A stretch of 64,000 bases of DNA from Diphasiastrum complanatum (GCA_029204225.1 CM055105.1:10216927-10280926), one strand, 5' to 3'. Numbered from the stretch's first letter, positions 1-10,078 are shown. Notes: generated from the letters alone by a model not told the origin. Numbers and translations are program-made.

Positions 1-307
1 CTCACGACAATACACAAAGCAGAAACACAGAAACAAAAATTTCTTTGTTTTCGTTGTTGTTCGTTGTTGCTGCAGTAGCAACAATCGCTCCTTGCTCTCA
101 CCTTTCCAAGCCTTCCCTGTGCCTTGGATCTAGATATATGTCAAGCGCTGCTTCAGATCCGCTACTTCATGTTTAGTTGTATATTTCCTTCCCACAGCAT
201 TCATAGCACTGGAATTCGAATTGCTTGAGACCGTTCTGCTGGCGCAGAAATGAGGAAGGAAACCTATGGAATTGCGCTCCAGTGGAAATTCAAACTAAAA
301 AACCTGT

Positions 308-359
308 CGATTTCTTGCAGATATTAGGAACACCGATTTCTTGCAGATATTAGGAACAC
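308..359. repeat. 26-bp tandem duplication
   Basis: Two exact adjacent 26-bp units (308-333 and 334-359), each starting CGATTTCTTGC and ending GGAACAC. The partner in the right arm near 50815-50845 is a diverged pair, so the duplication existed before the arms separated. Confidence 0.8.
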
Positions 360-471
360 ACACAGGATTGAATAGGTTCACCATGGCCAACCAAAAAACA
401 ATTCTCTCTCCACGGTTACGATGTATTCATAGGTATACGGTATTAAATGAGGTATTTAAAAAAAAAAAGTG

Positions 472-525
472 CTAATAACGTAAGATAACGGGACCCGCGG
501 GGCCCGTTATCTACTACGTTATTAG
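472..525. repeat. 54-bp GC-rich foldback (AATAACG family)
   Basis: Self-complementary block. The left half begins CTAATAACGTA and runs through ATAACGGG to a GC core. The right half returns as CCCGTTAT and ends ACGTTATTAG, giving arms of about 25 bp with two or three differences. The same 54-bp hairpin is at 50639-50692 in the other arm, and larger relatives are at 51526-51663 and near 51781-51905. It resembles a small foldback transposon or MITE terminus; no transposase is nearby. Confidence 0.7.
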
Positions 526-635
526 TAGGGCCTGGGTATTCGTAGAGCGTACCTGCGTATCCGTAGAGAGTGAAGAGCGTATAGGTTACTCAGACAACTA
601 ATGTTGTCAAACTAATGTTGTCATCATGCCCTCTT

Positions 636-1062
636 CACCAAAGTGTAACGAACAGTAGCTAGAGGAGCAGCATATAGGTGATGAACATGCAACGATGAGT
701 AGCACACCTCCTGAAATCACCAAAACGTAAAGAAGAGCAGCTACAGGAGCAGCATGTAGGCGATGAACATGCAATGATGAGTAACACACCTCCTGAAACT
801 ACGAGTACAATTAAGAATTTGAGTCCTTTACTCTTATCAGATGAAGGTTTGGCCTGAGAGAAGAACCGAAGGAAGAAGAGGAACGGAACCCAACAGATTG
901 GAGCATGGTGCAAAGGTGGAGGGCACAACTTTAAATGTCACTCAGACACCTGAATTTGTCATCACGCCTCTTCACCAAAGCCTAAAGATCAGCAGCTACA
1001 CGAGCAGGATGTAGGCCATGAACATGCAACGATGAGTAACACACGTGCTGAAATTACGAGGA
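636..1062 (+). repeat. Diverged repeats of a coding-like module (3 copies)
   Basis: Three related units of about 82-90 bp lie at about 636-717, 718-801 and 973-1062. In the third unit the plus-strand frame reads SPKPKDQQLHEQ, then GHEHATMSNT. The first two encode the same motif with GDEHATMS and TPPE in place of TRAE, but carry stop codons. Units two and three extend into a second shared block (TIxNxSPLL). The right arm has an extra unit near 50378-50545 and another copy lies at about 51310-51430, so the number changes by local duplication. I do not recognise the protein; it may be repeated exons of a decayed gene. Confidence 0.6.
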
Positions 1063-1229
1063 CAATTGAGAATGTGAGTCCTCTACTCTCATCAGATGAC
1101 GGTTTGGAGAAGGTTAGCCTGAGAGAAGAACTGAAGGAAGAAGCAAGTTCGAATAAGAATGACGCTTTGAAGCGACTACTTCATGTCAGCTCAATGAAGA
1201 ACAACACTTTCCAGCAAAAGGCGATATAA
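1032..1229 (+). other. Short ORF in the repeated module, product unknown
   Basis: A 65-residue frame starting MSNTRAEIT and ending FQQKAI, charged and rich in Ser, Glu and Lys. The frame is open upstream into the repeat unit (from about 979), so the methionine need not be the true start. The right-arm copy (49847-50044, minus) differs at one residue (Ala to Pro at position 6). It may be an exon of the decayed module gene. No domain is recognised. Confidence 0.3.
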
Positions 1230-1480
1230 CCTAATTGTTATGCAGGGCTTGAAAGACTAGGGCATTTTAAAAGTCCGTTTTAAGCCCGTTATGAGCAGGC
1301 CTGCTAATAACGTGAAGTCAATGCCTTTTGTCTTACTTCTTGTTGGAACTTGGCAGAAACTTGAAAGTGCTGCTATCACGTTATCTCCTTGGCAAGTAGT
1401 AAGATAAAACCATAAACAAGCGACAGGCAGGTTGTGTCGTGTCTATTAGTGCACAACATAGCCGGCCTGTCAAGTTTTGT

Positions 1481-1492
1481 TTATTTAAAAGG
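1481..1492 (+). promoter_or_regulatory. Putative TATA box of the dioxygenase gene
   Basis: TTATTTAAAAGG lies about 113 bp upstream of the ATG at 1605. That would place transcription start near 1515-1520 with a leader of about 85-90 nt. The call rests on position and composition only. The right arm retains the same box. Confidence 0.4.
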
Positions 1493-1604
1493 ACTAAACA
1501 CAACACACCTGTCACCCGGCAAGCTTCAGTACTCACTCACTGCACAACGCCAGTCATCTATCCAGTCTACGATTTTGATCAGTCAACAATAGTAAGTATT
1601 AGTA

Positions 1605-2705
1605 ATGGCAAATTTCAAGCCAATTGATCTGTCAGGCCTGAATGATGAATCAAAAGCTTCTTCTATCAGGGCCCAGATTGCTGAAGCCTGTGAAAAAAAT
1701 GGCTTCTTCCAAGTTATCAATCACGGCGTGCCGGTAGAGTTCATGGAGAAGCTGAGAGAAGTGGGCCACAAGTTCTTTGATCTGAGCAAGGAAGAGAAGC
1801 TTGCAATTGCTGCAAAGCCAGAGAAGGGACCAGCAATGGGCTATAGCATACGTATGGTCCTTACAGATTCTGAGCCTCAACACTGGCGTGAAAGTGTGCT
1901 CATTCAAACTCTCCCACTGTCCAAAAGGGAGTACCCACTCTGGCCACAACAGCCAGCTGATTTCAGAGAGACTGTGGAAAAGTACACAGCAGCAGTGCTG
2001 GATCTAACTCATAGGTTGCTAGCTGTCATCTCTGAGAATCTCGGGCTGAAACCCACGTACCTGAGGGAGGCTATGGGGGATCCGGAGATACAGCAGCAAA
2101 TAGCATTCCAGTGTTATCCTCCCTGCCCAGATCCAGGAAAAACTTTTGGCCTCCATGCACACTCCGACATTGCAGGCATTAGCATTCTGATGCAAGAGAG
2201 CGAGGGATTACAAGTGGTTGACGAAAACGATACATGGGAGCTGGTGCCACCTTATCCGAATGCATTCGTCGTCAATCTAGCAGATCAAATTGAGGTTAGT
2301 GCAACACGCAAATATTGCTGTTTTAGTCTACCTCCCTTCACGCTCCATGGAGAAATGAGACTGTTTCAAAAGTTTTAGCTCATATGTAGTCGGCAAACCT
2401 ACATTGCTACATGAGTGATGCTCCTATATTTTTTTGAATTGTAGATCATTACAAATGGGAGATACAAAAGTGCCCAGCACAGAGTTATTGTGAACAACCA
2501 AAGCACAAGGAGATCCTACGTCACGTTCTACTTTCCGGGAATGGATCACAAGATCTTTCCCGCACCACAGCTAGTGGACCCGAAGGTGGGTCCTGCGTAC
2601 AAGGAATTCTTCTACAAAGAATATTTGCAGGCTTTGACAACGGCACGTGTTTTGGGAAAACGTCTTATTCAGTCATTTGCCATCAATAACTCTGTGATTA
2701 ATTGA
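1605..2705 (+). CDS. 2-oxoglutarate/Fe(II)-dependent dioxygenase (plant DOXC-type), intact copy
   Basis: The family is cytosolic enzymes that hydroxylate or desaturate small molecules using 2-oxoglutarate, O2 and Fe(II). Exon 1 is 1605-2294 (230 codons). A phase-0 intron (GTTAGT...TTGTAG) spans 2295-2444, and exon 2 is 2445-2705 (86 codons), giving 316 aa, a normal family length. The N-terminal DIOX_N part has GFFQVINHGV at residues 33-42. The jelly-roll core has YPPCP (171-175), the metal pair H186-x-D188, the third ligand H242, and the 2-oxoglutarate motif R252-x-S254. All four key positions are present. The ATG sits in a good context (G at -3 and +4). The substrate cannot be told; flavonoid and hormone oxidases share this layout. 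The right-arm copy is a pseudogene, so this is the only complete gene of the pair. Confidence 0.88.
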
Positions 2706-4273
2706 CGTGAAGCATTTTCATGAATAAAGCGTTGTGAGCGGTCAAATTGTAAAGATTAGGTATTTTCGGAGAACAGTTTATTAGAAGAAATTCAAGTGAA
2801 GCCAAGTTGCTAGCATGATGATGGCTAGATAGAATTTGCCACACTTGCCTCAACTCAATTTCAGTTTGTAACATTTAATTCTGATTTTAAGAAAGTAGAT
2901 ATTTTGATCACAACGCCTATGTCAGATCTAATAGCCATGTAGCATTGAAATTTCTTCTTTTTTTTTGTTGTCCTGGTGGATACTTTTCATAAACAAACAA
3001 GGTGCTTGATATATCACAAGAATCTTTACATTATTCATGATAAGCATTTTAGTTAAATCATAAAAAAAATTGCATTAAAAAAATAAAAATAAAATCCATT
3101 TTCATGCTCAAACTCACTTATAAATGACATCTCATGTTTTAGCAAAGTATCACAATAGATTAAGTTTCCGAGGTAAAGCTAAAAATCTACTCTCACAATT
3201 GCCTATGTATCTAATACATAAGCTTAAAGAGATATTGTAGGTTTATGTTAGAGGACTTTTTGCGTAGTACCAAGGGGTTGCTTTGCAAGATTAAAATATT
3301 AAATATGATTGAAAATTATCAAATTCCTTTTTGTGTTTTACCTTCTTACAAGAAAGTATATGAATGCCTTTACAAATATATGCTTCTTTTTACTCTCAGA
3401 TTTTTTGTTCAATGTGAGGAAGTTGTGACAACTATCACATTATACAATCATATTGAGCATGGTTATGGTTACAGAGGAGTAAATTCTAATACATCGTCCA
3501 CTCAAGAAAAATAAGTCATACCAAATAAATAGTGGCAAAAAATTGGATTGTTCTCCAAAACATATGTGGGGGAATATAAGGAGTGGATATAAGACCTACA
3601 CATCAAACCATGAGTGGGTCAAAATGGAACGCAGTTTCAGACTTGCAACATAAGAGCATGCACAGGTTTGAGATGGGCGATTGGCTATGGCATGAAGCTA
3701 ATTAGAGCCTAGCCCAGAAAACATGAAGTGAGCACTGAGCGAATTGGGTAGCTCACGTAGTAGAGCATTTGCTAGCTTTTCTATGGATTGGCGATACAGG
3801 TGGGCAAAGAGAACTCGCATGTGAAAGCAACACTACACTAAAAGATAAAGTAAAAATATAGATGTCTACCTTGCATCGTTGATTGAAAAATTAGAACTAC
3901 AAGAAAGGGGTTCCAAGCATATGACATCTCACGTCCACTACAAGGTCACAACTTATTTTTGTTGCATGTGATGCTGTTGTGGATTGTTGCAAAGATCGAT
4001 TTTGTGCATGAAGAGAACTGACATGATAAGATTTTTTGATTTTATTATTTCATTTTATTAGACAACGCAATTAACCAAACAAAGTTGTCCTAAAATAGAC
4101 CCTTGCTCAGCTTTGCTTTCCAATCTCACACCGATTAGATGAAAATGAAAATTGTCGCATCTTCAAAATCAACGAAGGCTAGTGGGGTAAGTATCTAGCT
4201 CGGTAATTTGCATCATAGTTATTGTGAAAATAATAAGAAGATGAGCACGCAGATGATCGATTCTCTGCTTTTG
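2706..4273. other. AT-rich DNA shared by both arms, no recognised gene
   Basis: This stretch runs downstream of the dioxygenase to the edge of a left-arm-only segment and is present in both arms with small indels. It contains an 89-aa frame (3245-3514, annotated separately). I see no retroelement motif, RNA gene or repeat in the rest. Confidence 0.5.
3245..3514 (+). other. 89-aa ORF present identically in both arms, product unknown
   Basis: The frame starts MLEDFLRSTKG and ends SSTQEK. It is rich in aromatic and hydrophobic residues (YKYMLLFTLRFF) and has no motif I recognise. The copy at 47883-48152 (minus) encodes the same 89 residues; the one difference I saw is synonymous (GAA/GAG near the end). 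In recently duplicated DNA this does not prove coding constraint. Confidence 0.25.
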
Positions 4274-5026
4274 CATGCAGTAGCATTAATTTGTTTCATA
4301 GAACTTAAGTAGCATGAGAGCATGATAAGATAAATAGAATTTAATGCACTTTTTAGGTGATTCATATTTGATTTGCATATTGTGGTACATTTTGAATTTG
4401 AAATATATTTATGATTTTACCCAGCTCCATTTTTGCCAGCCGTCATGCATCATCCATTTTTGTGATCATCTCCATTTGAATTAGAGCATTAACCATTTGT
4501 TCTTGCACCCATCAATATATACATCCATCCATAGTAGTCCACTTAAGCACTTACTCTCTCTTTTTTTCATGTGTTTTTGGTTTTTGGATTTGATTTGATT
4601 TAGTTCTTTTTATTTCTATTTTCAAAACTAAAAAAAATTAGGACACCACCATTGTAAAGGCGCTAAAACAATCCAACATCCATTTGCCTCTACCACATTC
4701 TCATGGCATCTCCACTTGCATAGTTGGCTCAAGTACAAGTGTTCCCTAATAAAATAATTCAACAATTCACCTATGGACTTCATAATTTGGTGAAGAATTG
4801 TCATCCACCTCTACATATGCAAAACATAATGATGAAGTACTATGTCGGACTACTCGATGAGATCAGATATGGGATGGTAGACTTTGAATCCTATATTTCA
4901 TTTCCACAAATTGTTCAGAATGTTGCCCTTATGAAAGCAAAGATCTCGATCAAGATGGTCGATCATCCCTATTCCAACATTGAATCATCGAATGAAGCAT
5001 CAAGTGAATTGGAATCATCAATACCA
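4274..5026. other. Left-arm-only 753-bp segment
   Basis: The right arm reads straight from the equivalent of 4273 (CTGCTTTTG) to 5027 (ATCAATCAGG), so this block was either inserted on the left or deleted on the right. There are no terminal repeats or target duplication at its ends, so deletion on the right is simpler. It contains a frame at 4724-5059 ending in QAREVLGT that I do not recognise. Otherwise it is AT-rich and featureless. Confidence 0.6.
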
Positions 5027-5045
5027 ATCAATCAGGCAAGAGAAG

Positions 5046-5819
5046 TGTTGGGCACTTAGTGGGTCCAGCCACTAAAGTACTACTGGCTAAACTTACCAAG
5101 TGGGCCCCGCCATAGTACATTGTACATGTAGAGCAATAAGTGCAAGGGCACTGGCTTCCTGCGTGTATAAGCCCAATCCAATGAGCACACAATTTGGTTT
5201 TGTAGAACTTGTAGAATTAGGAATAAGTGACTAGGGGCCTAAAACTCTAAAATGACATTAGAGGCCCTAAGTCAAGTTGTTAGTAAAAAAGCTAAAAGGG
5301 CCCAAATTAGAACTCACATGAATCATGTGAATGCCTTTGTGCTTTCTTAAAGAACCATTAGATTCATTTTGTGTTAGTTTAGGAGGCTCGGATTAGGATC
5401 CTTGTCATTGTAACTAACCAATAGGAGAAAGGGGCAAGGGCCTTCCCCCCAAGGCACCCTTTGTACCATATTTCCATGTTCAATATGAGGAGGAGATTAT
5501 GCCCAAATGAGATTTGAACATCCTTGCTTCCTTCCCTCTCTCTCTCACGTTTTTGCATTTTGTATTTGCTTTCCATTTGCTTCTTTTATCTACTTGCGTG
5601 TTGTTAATGATTTCTAAGAGAGTATAGAGGATAGGATGTAAGCACCTCCCCCATTGAAATCTATTCTTCCTTCTCATGCTTGTGGTTGAAGTAGGGTGGA
5701 TAGTTAGATGTGGTTAATCTAGGTGTGGTTAGAGTAGGATTTGCAAGCTAACTTCACAAGGGAAGCACTATTCCCTTGGGAACGAATCTATGCGTGACAG
5801 GTGAACCAAGGCCGCTACA
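5046..5819 (+). mobile_element. Gypsy-type LTR (left-arm copy)
   Basis: This 774-bp block begins TGTTGGGCAC and ends CCGCTACA, so it has TGT...ACA ends. It is followed six bases later by a gypsy primer-binding site, so it is the 5' LTR of a plus-strand Ty3/gypsy element whose coding body is gone. The right-arm copy is 45772-46566. A CT-rich tract near 5530-5545 is short here and expanded to a GA run in the other arm. Confidence 0.75.
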
Positions 5820-5825
5820 ATTTTT

Positions 5826-5843
5826 TGGCGCCATTGCCGGGGA
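5826..5843 (+). promoter_or_regulatory. Gypsy primer-binding site
   Basis: TGGCGCCATTGCCGGGGA lies six bases after the LTR end. TGGCGCC-type primer sites are typical of plant Tat/Athila-like Ty3/gypsy elements and pair with a tRNA 3' end including CCA. It differs by single bases from the right-arm copy at 45748-45765. Confidence 0.75.
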
Positions 5844-5949
5844 ATAGATTAGCATCTTCTTGCTTTTTAGCTTGCATGCATTCATCTTGTGATTTTTGCT
5901 TGTGGAATGGATGTGTGGGGGGTAGTTTAGTGTGGAGTAGAGATTAGAT

Positions 5950-6483
5950 GCAAGGCATGCACAAAGTTTAATGGACACATGCATGATGATTTGGACATTT
6001 CTAGTTAGAACTAGTACACTTGTAAAAAGTTGGTAGAATTTCATGCATGACGAGTGACAAATGTCACATAGACTTTAGATGTCATTTTGGAATGGATAGA
6101 TATGATTCTACCTCGAGCTACCTCAATCTCCATAGATATGTATAGCTCTCCACACAATGAATGATGAAGAACCAAAGTTTTGTAGCTATTTCATGCCATT
6201 TTGGATCTAAACAAATATTGCTTGTTATCTCTCTAGCTCTCTCTCTCTAACTCGTGTTGAGGCTAATGCTCATACACTGAAATCTTGTATTTTTATTCAT
6301 TCTTTGATTCATTGCTATTATATTCTGTTGACTAGCATGCTAGATTGTGGATTAGCCATTTTTTCTGAACTAGATTTTGTTGATCAATCTAGAATCAGGT
6401 TATAGTGCCAATCACAAAGCTTAATTAAGATCAGTCACTCTTGTGGACATTCCCCACACGTGTGAAATCTAGGAATTTTGTCA
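5950..6483 (+). mobile_element. Truncated C1 copia LTR (3' part) in the left arm
   Basis: The block matches the 3' two-thirds of the 783-bp C1 LTRs, ending in the C1 terminus TTTTGTCA at 6483. CTCTT follows (6484-6488), which is the reverse complement of the AAGAG target duplication flanking the complete element at 36154-42469. The 5' edge is a junction with gypsy internal sequence (GATTAGAT/GCAAGGC) with a 2-base AT overlap. The insertion is therefore the same event as in the right arm, later deleted. Confidence 0.85.
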
Positions 6484-6488
6484 CTCTT

Positions 6489-7739
6489 GGGTTGCTCTGT
6501 CCGAGTATATTGGGGATTCGTCAAAATCAGCCAACATCATCCCACCCCTAATGTGTTGCAGGACCCACTGCAACTTCCCCACACGATGTCGCTCCGCTTC
6601 CACATTGGCGTCTTTGATCGTCACCTATAAAAACATAGATCCTCGGTCACTTGCGTAAAACTAAGTGCTTATTGTTGTCAGCCTTTATCAAAAAACTGCT
6701 CTTCGCAATTTGTCGCAATGTAACTAGAATGTCTTACTATTGCAAGTGGTTGACATTCTCAAAATTTTGGAGAACTCCCAGTAGCTTCACAATTTGCATG
6801 CTCAAATGCTTTCCTCGTGTCTCTTTCTTTCGTTGCATCTGCCATGGATGATTTCACTTCTATTTTCTAGGCAGATTCTAACTTCTAGGAGGTCTGTACC
6901 CTCCATTTGCTTCTGGGTGTTTCCACAATTCTTTTCTCAGTTGAAGTTCCAGTCTTGTCGATGCTCTTTTTTGATAGGTAGCACAAATCTTGGTTATCAG
7001 TCTCAAGGGGATGGACTCATCATCAAAAATTTGGTGGTAGAAATAGCCTTGGATGGACAGTTTGGTAACGGTAAGGAAACATGATGAAGGCCTGGTGGAA
7101 GGATAAAGGAACTAATAGTTCTACAGTTGCAGCTTTGGACCCTTGCAATGTCAAGCTTTGATCACCACTTGTTGGGTGAGGAGCTCACTTTATTTGCAGG
7201 TTCACGGATGTCTTCATCTTTCGTTTTCTGCAACTCTTTCTTTTGATCCGTTACTTTTGGATCTCTTTGGGCTTCAGAGGAGGGGATCAACTATCATTGC
7301 TCCAGAGACTTTCTTTTGATCAAGATTGATCTGACTCATCTGTTGCTTAAGTTTTGTCCTTTCCTCCTTAGCTTCTTTGAAAAAAAAAAAATTTTATGTC
7401 TTCTTGTTGCTTCGTTTGCTTTGTTAGGTCTTCTTTTGGCTGATCAGCCATTGTAGGTGCTAGTTGGTCTCCGCAAGACATTAGTAATGATCTTTTAGCC
7501 GCTTTGGTAAGACTATCAAAACTGGGAATTTCTCAGAAGAACAGTAAACTGATGATAAACAAACAGATGGAAGGTAGGGCTGAGGTGGTGACATCGGTAG
7601 ATGGTGTGAACGATAGGCATGAGAATGGGTGCAGAAGTATGGCAAGAGGTCGGTTGAAGAAGGAGACTGATTTTCCAATGCTTGTGTTTTCTTTTTCTGA
7701 AGGATCTTCGTCGTGACTGGGATACTTCTTCTGATCGAG
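6489..7739. other. Unidentified segment at the inner end of the left arm
   Basis: Paired with 34901-36148. No complete gene is seen. In the opposite orientation (plus strand of the right arm near 35235-35385) it gives a Lys/Glu/Gln-rich stretch such as ETKEERTKLKQQ, like the coiled-coil N-terminal part of some gypsy Gag proteins, but with several stops. It may be gypsy leader or gag debris. Confidence 0.4.
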
Positions 7740-8175
7740 CCATGAGAGTCGATCCAAATACCTGGACCATTAACCGTGCGAGCCCGTTAGAAGAAACGAC
7801 TTCGTCTACTACTGATCACACAATTGATCGAAATCTAAAAAAGCGCTACAAGCCATTGGAAATCCATCAAGATTCTGATACTAATATCATCAATTGGATT
7901 GATACCCTAGCTACAATCGATTGTATGAGCTCTGTAAAGGATCCATCTCCCTACTCCGAGAAGCCAACCGAGAGTCAAAATCCACAAACCCCACGTCGGT
8001 CACCCTTGATGATGAAATTGAAATCGGGGTGAACATGATCGAACTATCATGGCTTCCATTAGAACCACCCCCAAAACCCTATATAGAAGAACTTCTTCCT
8101 TGGTGCTCAGTAATCACCTTGGAAGATGATGTAGAATATTCTGACGAACAAGTGTTATCTTACTTCGATCCCCAA
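7740..8175 (+). pseudogene. Gypsy gag-like fragment, unidentified family
   Basis: The plus-strand frame near 8020-8175 reads GVNMIELSWLPLEP, then LLPWCSV, then DEQVLSYFDP. This is paralogous to 63157-63300 (VNMINVAWLSMEP, LVPWQHA, DEQVLHHMDP). Upstream frames (7745-8030) are Ser/Thr/Pro-rich and broken by frameshifts. The shared layout suggests a gag or spacer region of one retroelement family, but I do not recognise a Pfam domain. It is cut at 8176 by an LTR-bearing element. Confidence 0.45.
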
Positions 8176-8837
8176 TGTTCGGTAAAAGCGCCAGTTGTAA
8201 GGCCGCTTTCAAATTTTTAACTTGGCACATAGCTGAGGGTCGTATCCCGGGACGCCAGCGATATGCCGTCGGGACCATTCGGTCCGTGGCACCAGCGGTA
8301 TGCTGTCGGGACCATTTGGTCCAGGAACTGGTTGTTTCCATATCTGTCGCGGCTTGTGGTTCTGAGTGTTCCTTGCATGAACGTGAATGGGTTAAGCTCT
8401 TGGGGAACGGGCTCTAACCTGTCGGCTGAGTTGGATGGCTTGCTTGGGTGGATGTTACCTGTTTATGGCTGTCCAGTCTGGCGTGGCACCAGGTTGGCTT
8501 CCAGTGCTCGTGACGAAGCTTTCAGTTGGTTAAGTCTGATGTAAGTCAGACCGCTTGCTTGGAATGGATGTTACTCGTTTGTAACGAAGCTTCGAGTTGG
8601 TTAAGTTTGATGTATGTCGGGCGGCTTGCTTGGAGGGAAGTCACCCACATCGGGACCCCCGATCTGGCATGGCACCAGGTTGGATCTCAATGTTGGTCCT
8701 CGGAACTTCAAGTTGGTTAAGTCTGATCGTTGTTGGCGAGTTGGCTGCTTGTATGTCAAGTGGGTTCGGATGGCAAGAGTTGAAGGCTGGGAAGCTAAGT
8801 CGTGGTTCCCGGCTCCCTTTGGGATGCCTGCGCTACA
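8176..8837 (+). mobile_element. 5' LTR (662 bp retained) of a GC-rich non-coding LTR element
   Basis: This 662-bp block is repeated in the same orientation at 11984-12645 with about ten substitutions by eye, several of them C/T or G/A, some at CpG positions. It ends GCGCTACA and is followed two bases later by TGGTATCAGAGC, so it is an LTR next to a primer site. It starts at TGTTCGG, but the downstream copy appears to extend further upstream (to 11413), so this copy is probably 5'-truncated. No target duplication was found (CCCAA on the left, AAAGG on the right). Confidence 0.8.
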
Positions 8838-8839
8838 TG

Positions 8840-8851
8840 TGGTATCAGAGC
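8840..8851 (+). promoter_or_regulatory. Initiator-Met tRNA primer-binding site
   Basis: TGGTATCAGAGC lies two bases downstream of the LTR end at 8837. This is the standard primer site of plant copia and many TRIM/LARD elements, and fixes the element as plus-strand. Confidence 0.85.
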
Positions 8852-8927
8852 CGACTGGCCGGTCAGCTATGCGGATCTCACAGAAATGGCCACGGTTTGG
8901 GGTTCATCAAGACAACTGTTGTGCAAG

Positions 8928-9298
8928 GTGCTGCCCACAGTGTAAGCACGGGTGCGTCCACGGTCGGGGTGGTCGACAGAACGGGGGACTTGATGAGTCA
9001 AGGTGCTGCCCTTGAGGTGTAAGCACGGTCAGTTCTCGCGGTTCGGGCCTGGCGCTGTCTGCATGTAGGACGGATGAGGCAAAGTGCTGCCTAGGGAGGT
9101 GAAAGCACGGTCTGTACCTTGTGGGGTGCGGGGTGACATATTCGAACTGTATGGGTTAACCATTGATACAGAGATGCTGCTCGAATTCGGGTGTAAAGCA
9201 TGGGTGGTTAGCTGCCGGTGCGGGATAGCTATAAGGGCTATCGACCAAAAAGTGGTGGGGCGTGACTGAGGCAATGTGCTGCTTAATGGTGAAAGCAC
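8928..9298 (+). repeat. Four spaced copies of a GTGCT...AGCAC hairpin motif
   Basis: Stems GTGCT/AGCAC lie at 8928-8932/8945-8949, 9003-9007/9022-9026, 9084-9088/9104-9108 and 9276-9280/9294-9298, with 12-15-nt loops. All start GTGCTGC and end AGCACGG. The position just after the primer site suits a leader or packaging-like structure, but function is inference. Confidence 0.65.
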
Positions 9299-9574
9299 GG
9301 ATAGTTGGAGGGGTGTCCTATGTGGGCTGATTCCGTGATCGATTTGTATGGGCGCGGCCAGACAAAGGTCCGTTGGCAGGACCATCTCAAAGGGGGATCT
9401 TGTCTTTGTTACTTGTTAGTAAACCTGCCTGAGTGTCTTACTTGTACGTATTCGTGGTGAGTCTTAGTACTTGTGCTTTGCCTGGTTTGCATGATTGCTT
9501 GTGATACAAGGAGCTGATAGCTTGAGAAGGAACCTTTTCTTTTGAAGGCTGATACCATCAAACAAAGAGGACTA

Positions 9575-10078
9575 CAGAATCTGTGGGGCGGATTTGCAGT
9601 TCAAGTACTCACACGTGAACGACAACGAAACGACTCAATGTTTGCAAAGGATGGATGGCTAGCCTGTTTCTTGGGTTAGTTTCATTTGCGACAACGTCCA
9701 CCAGATGCAAGCAGGAAGTCAAAAGTTGAAAAGGGCCATTTCAGGGGAGATCTTCTATGGAGCAGTTGGTCTTCATTCTGGGACGGCCACCTTCGGAACT
9801 GAAACTCACTGAGCATGGGCGATATCCAGAATCTGTGCGGCGGATTTGCAGTTCAAGTACTCGCACGTGAACGACAACGAAATGACTCAATGTTTGCAAA
9901 GGATGGATGGCTAGCCTGTTTCTTGGGTTAGTTTCATTTGCGACAACGCCCACCAGACGTAAGCAGGAAGTCAAAAGTTGGAAAGGGCAATTTCAGGGGA
10001 GATCTTCTATAGCAGTTGGTCTTCATTTTGGGACGGCCACCTTCGGAACTGAAACTCACTGAGCATGGGTGATATCTA
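9575..10078. repeat. Tandem duplication, 252-bp period
   Basis: Two adjacent units, each starting CAGAATCTGTG and containing GCGGATTTGCAG at 252-bp spacing (9589 and 9841). They differ at a handful of positions and a few small indels. They lie inside the non-coding LTR element. Confidence 0.8.

Larger units (their letters stand above)
1..7739 (+). repeat. Left arm of a large inverted repeat
   Basis: Read forward, this arm matches the reverse complement of 34901-51149 block by block: leader (1 pairs with about 51149), repeated module, dioxygenase, an 89-aa ORF, gypsy LTR with primer site, copia LTR end, and the segment ending in GATCGAG at 7739 (pairs with 34901). The arm starts at the window edge, so its true outer end is not seen. 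It is much shorter than the right arm because it lacks the body of copia element C1 and about 3 kb next to it. It alone keeps an intact dioxygenase and a 753-bp segment at 4274-5026. Aligned stretches look very similar by eye, but no identity was computed. Confidence 0.9.

Noticed and set aside
1650-1949. Minus-strand ORF inside dioxygenase exon 1
   Set aside because: Antisense shadow of a well-supported gene.
5754-6044. Minus-strand 96-aa ORF spanning the gypsy/copia junction, and similar frames in other C1 LTR copies
   Set aside because: It reads through LTR, primer site and junction in reverse; it exists only because the LTR sequence is conserved.
7516-7770. Minus-strand ORFs overlapping 7481-7770 and their mirror in the right arm
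   Set aside because: Several overlapping frames in both strands with no motif; the opposite strand looks more like gag debris.
8263-9022. Trp/Gly-rich ORFs inside the GC-rich LTRs (also 12071-12796)
   Set aside because: They lie within LTR sequence, occur in multiple frames and have no domain; open only because of GC-rich composition.
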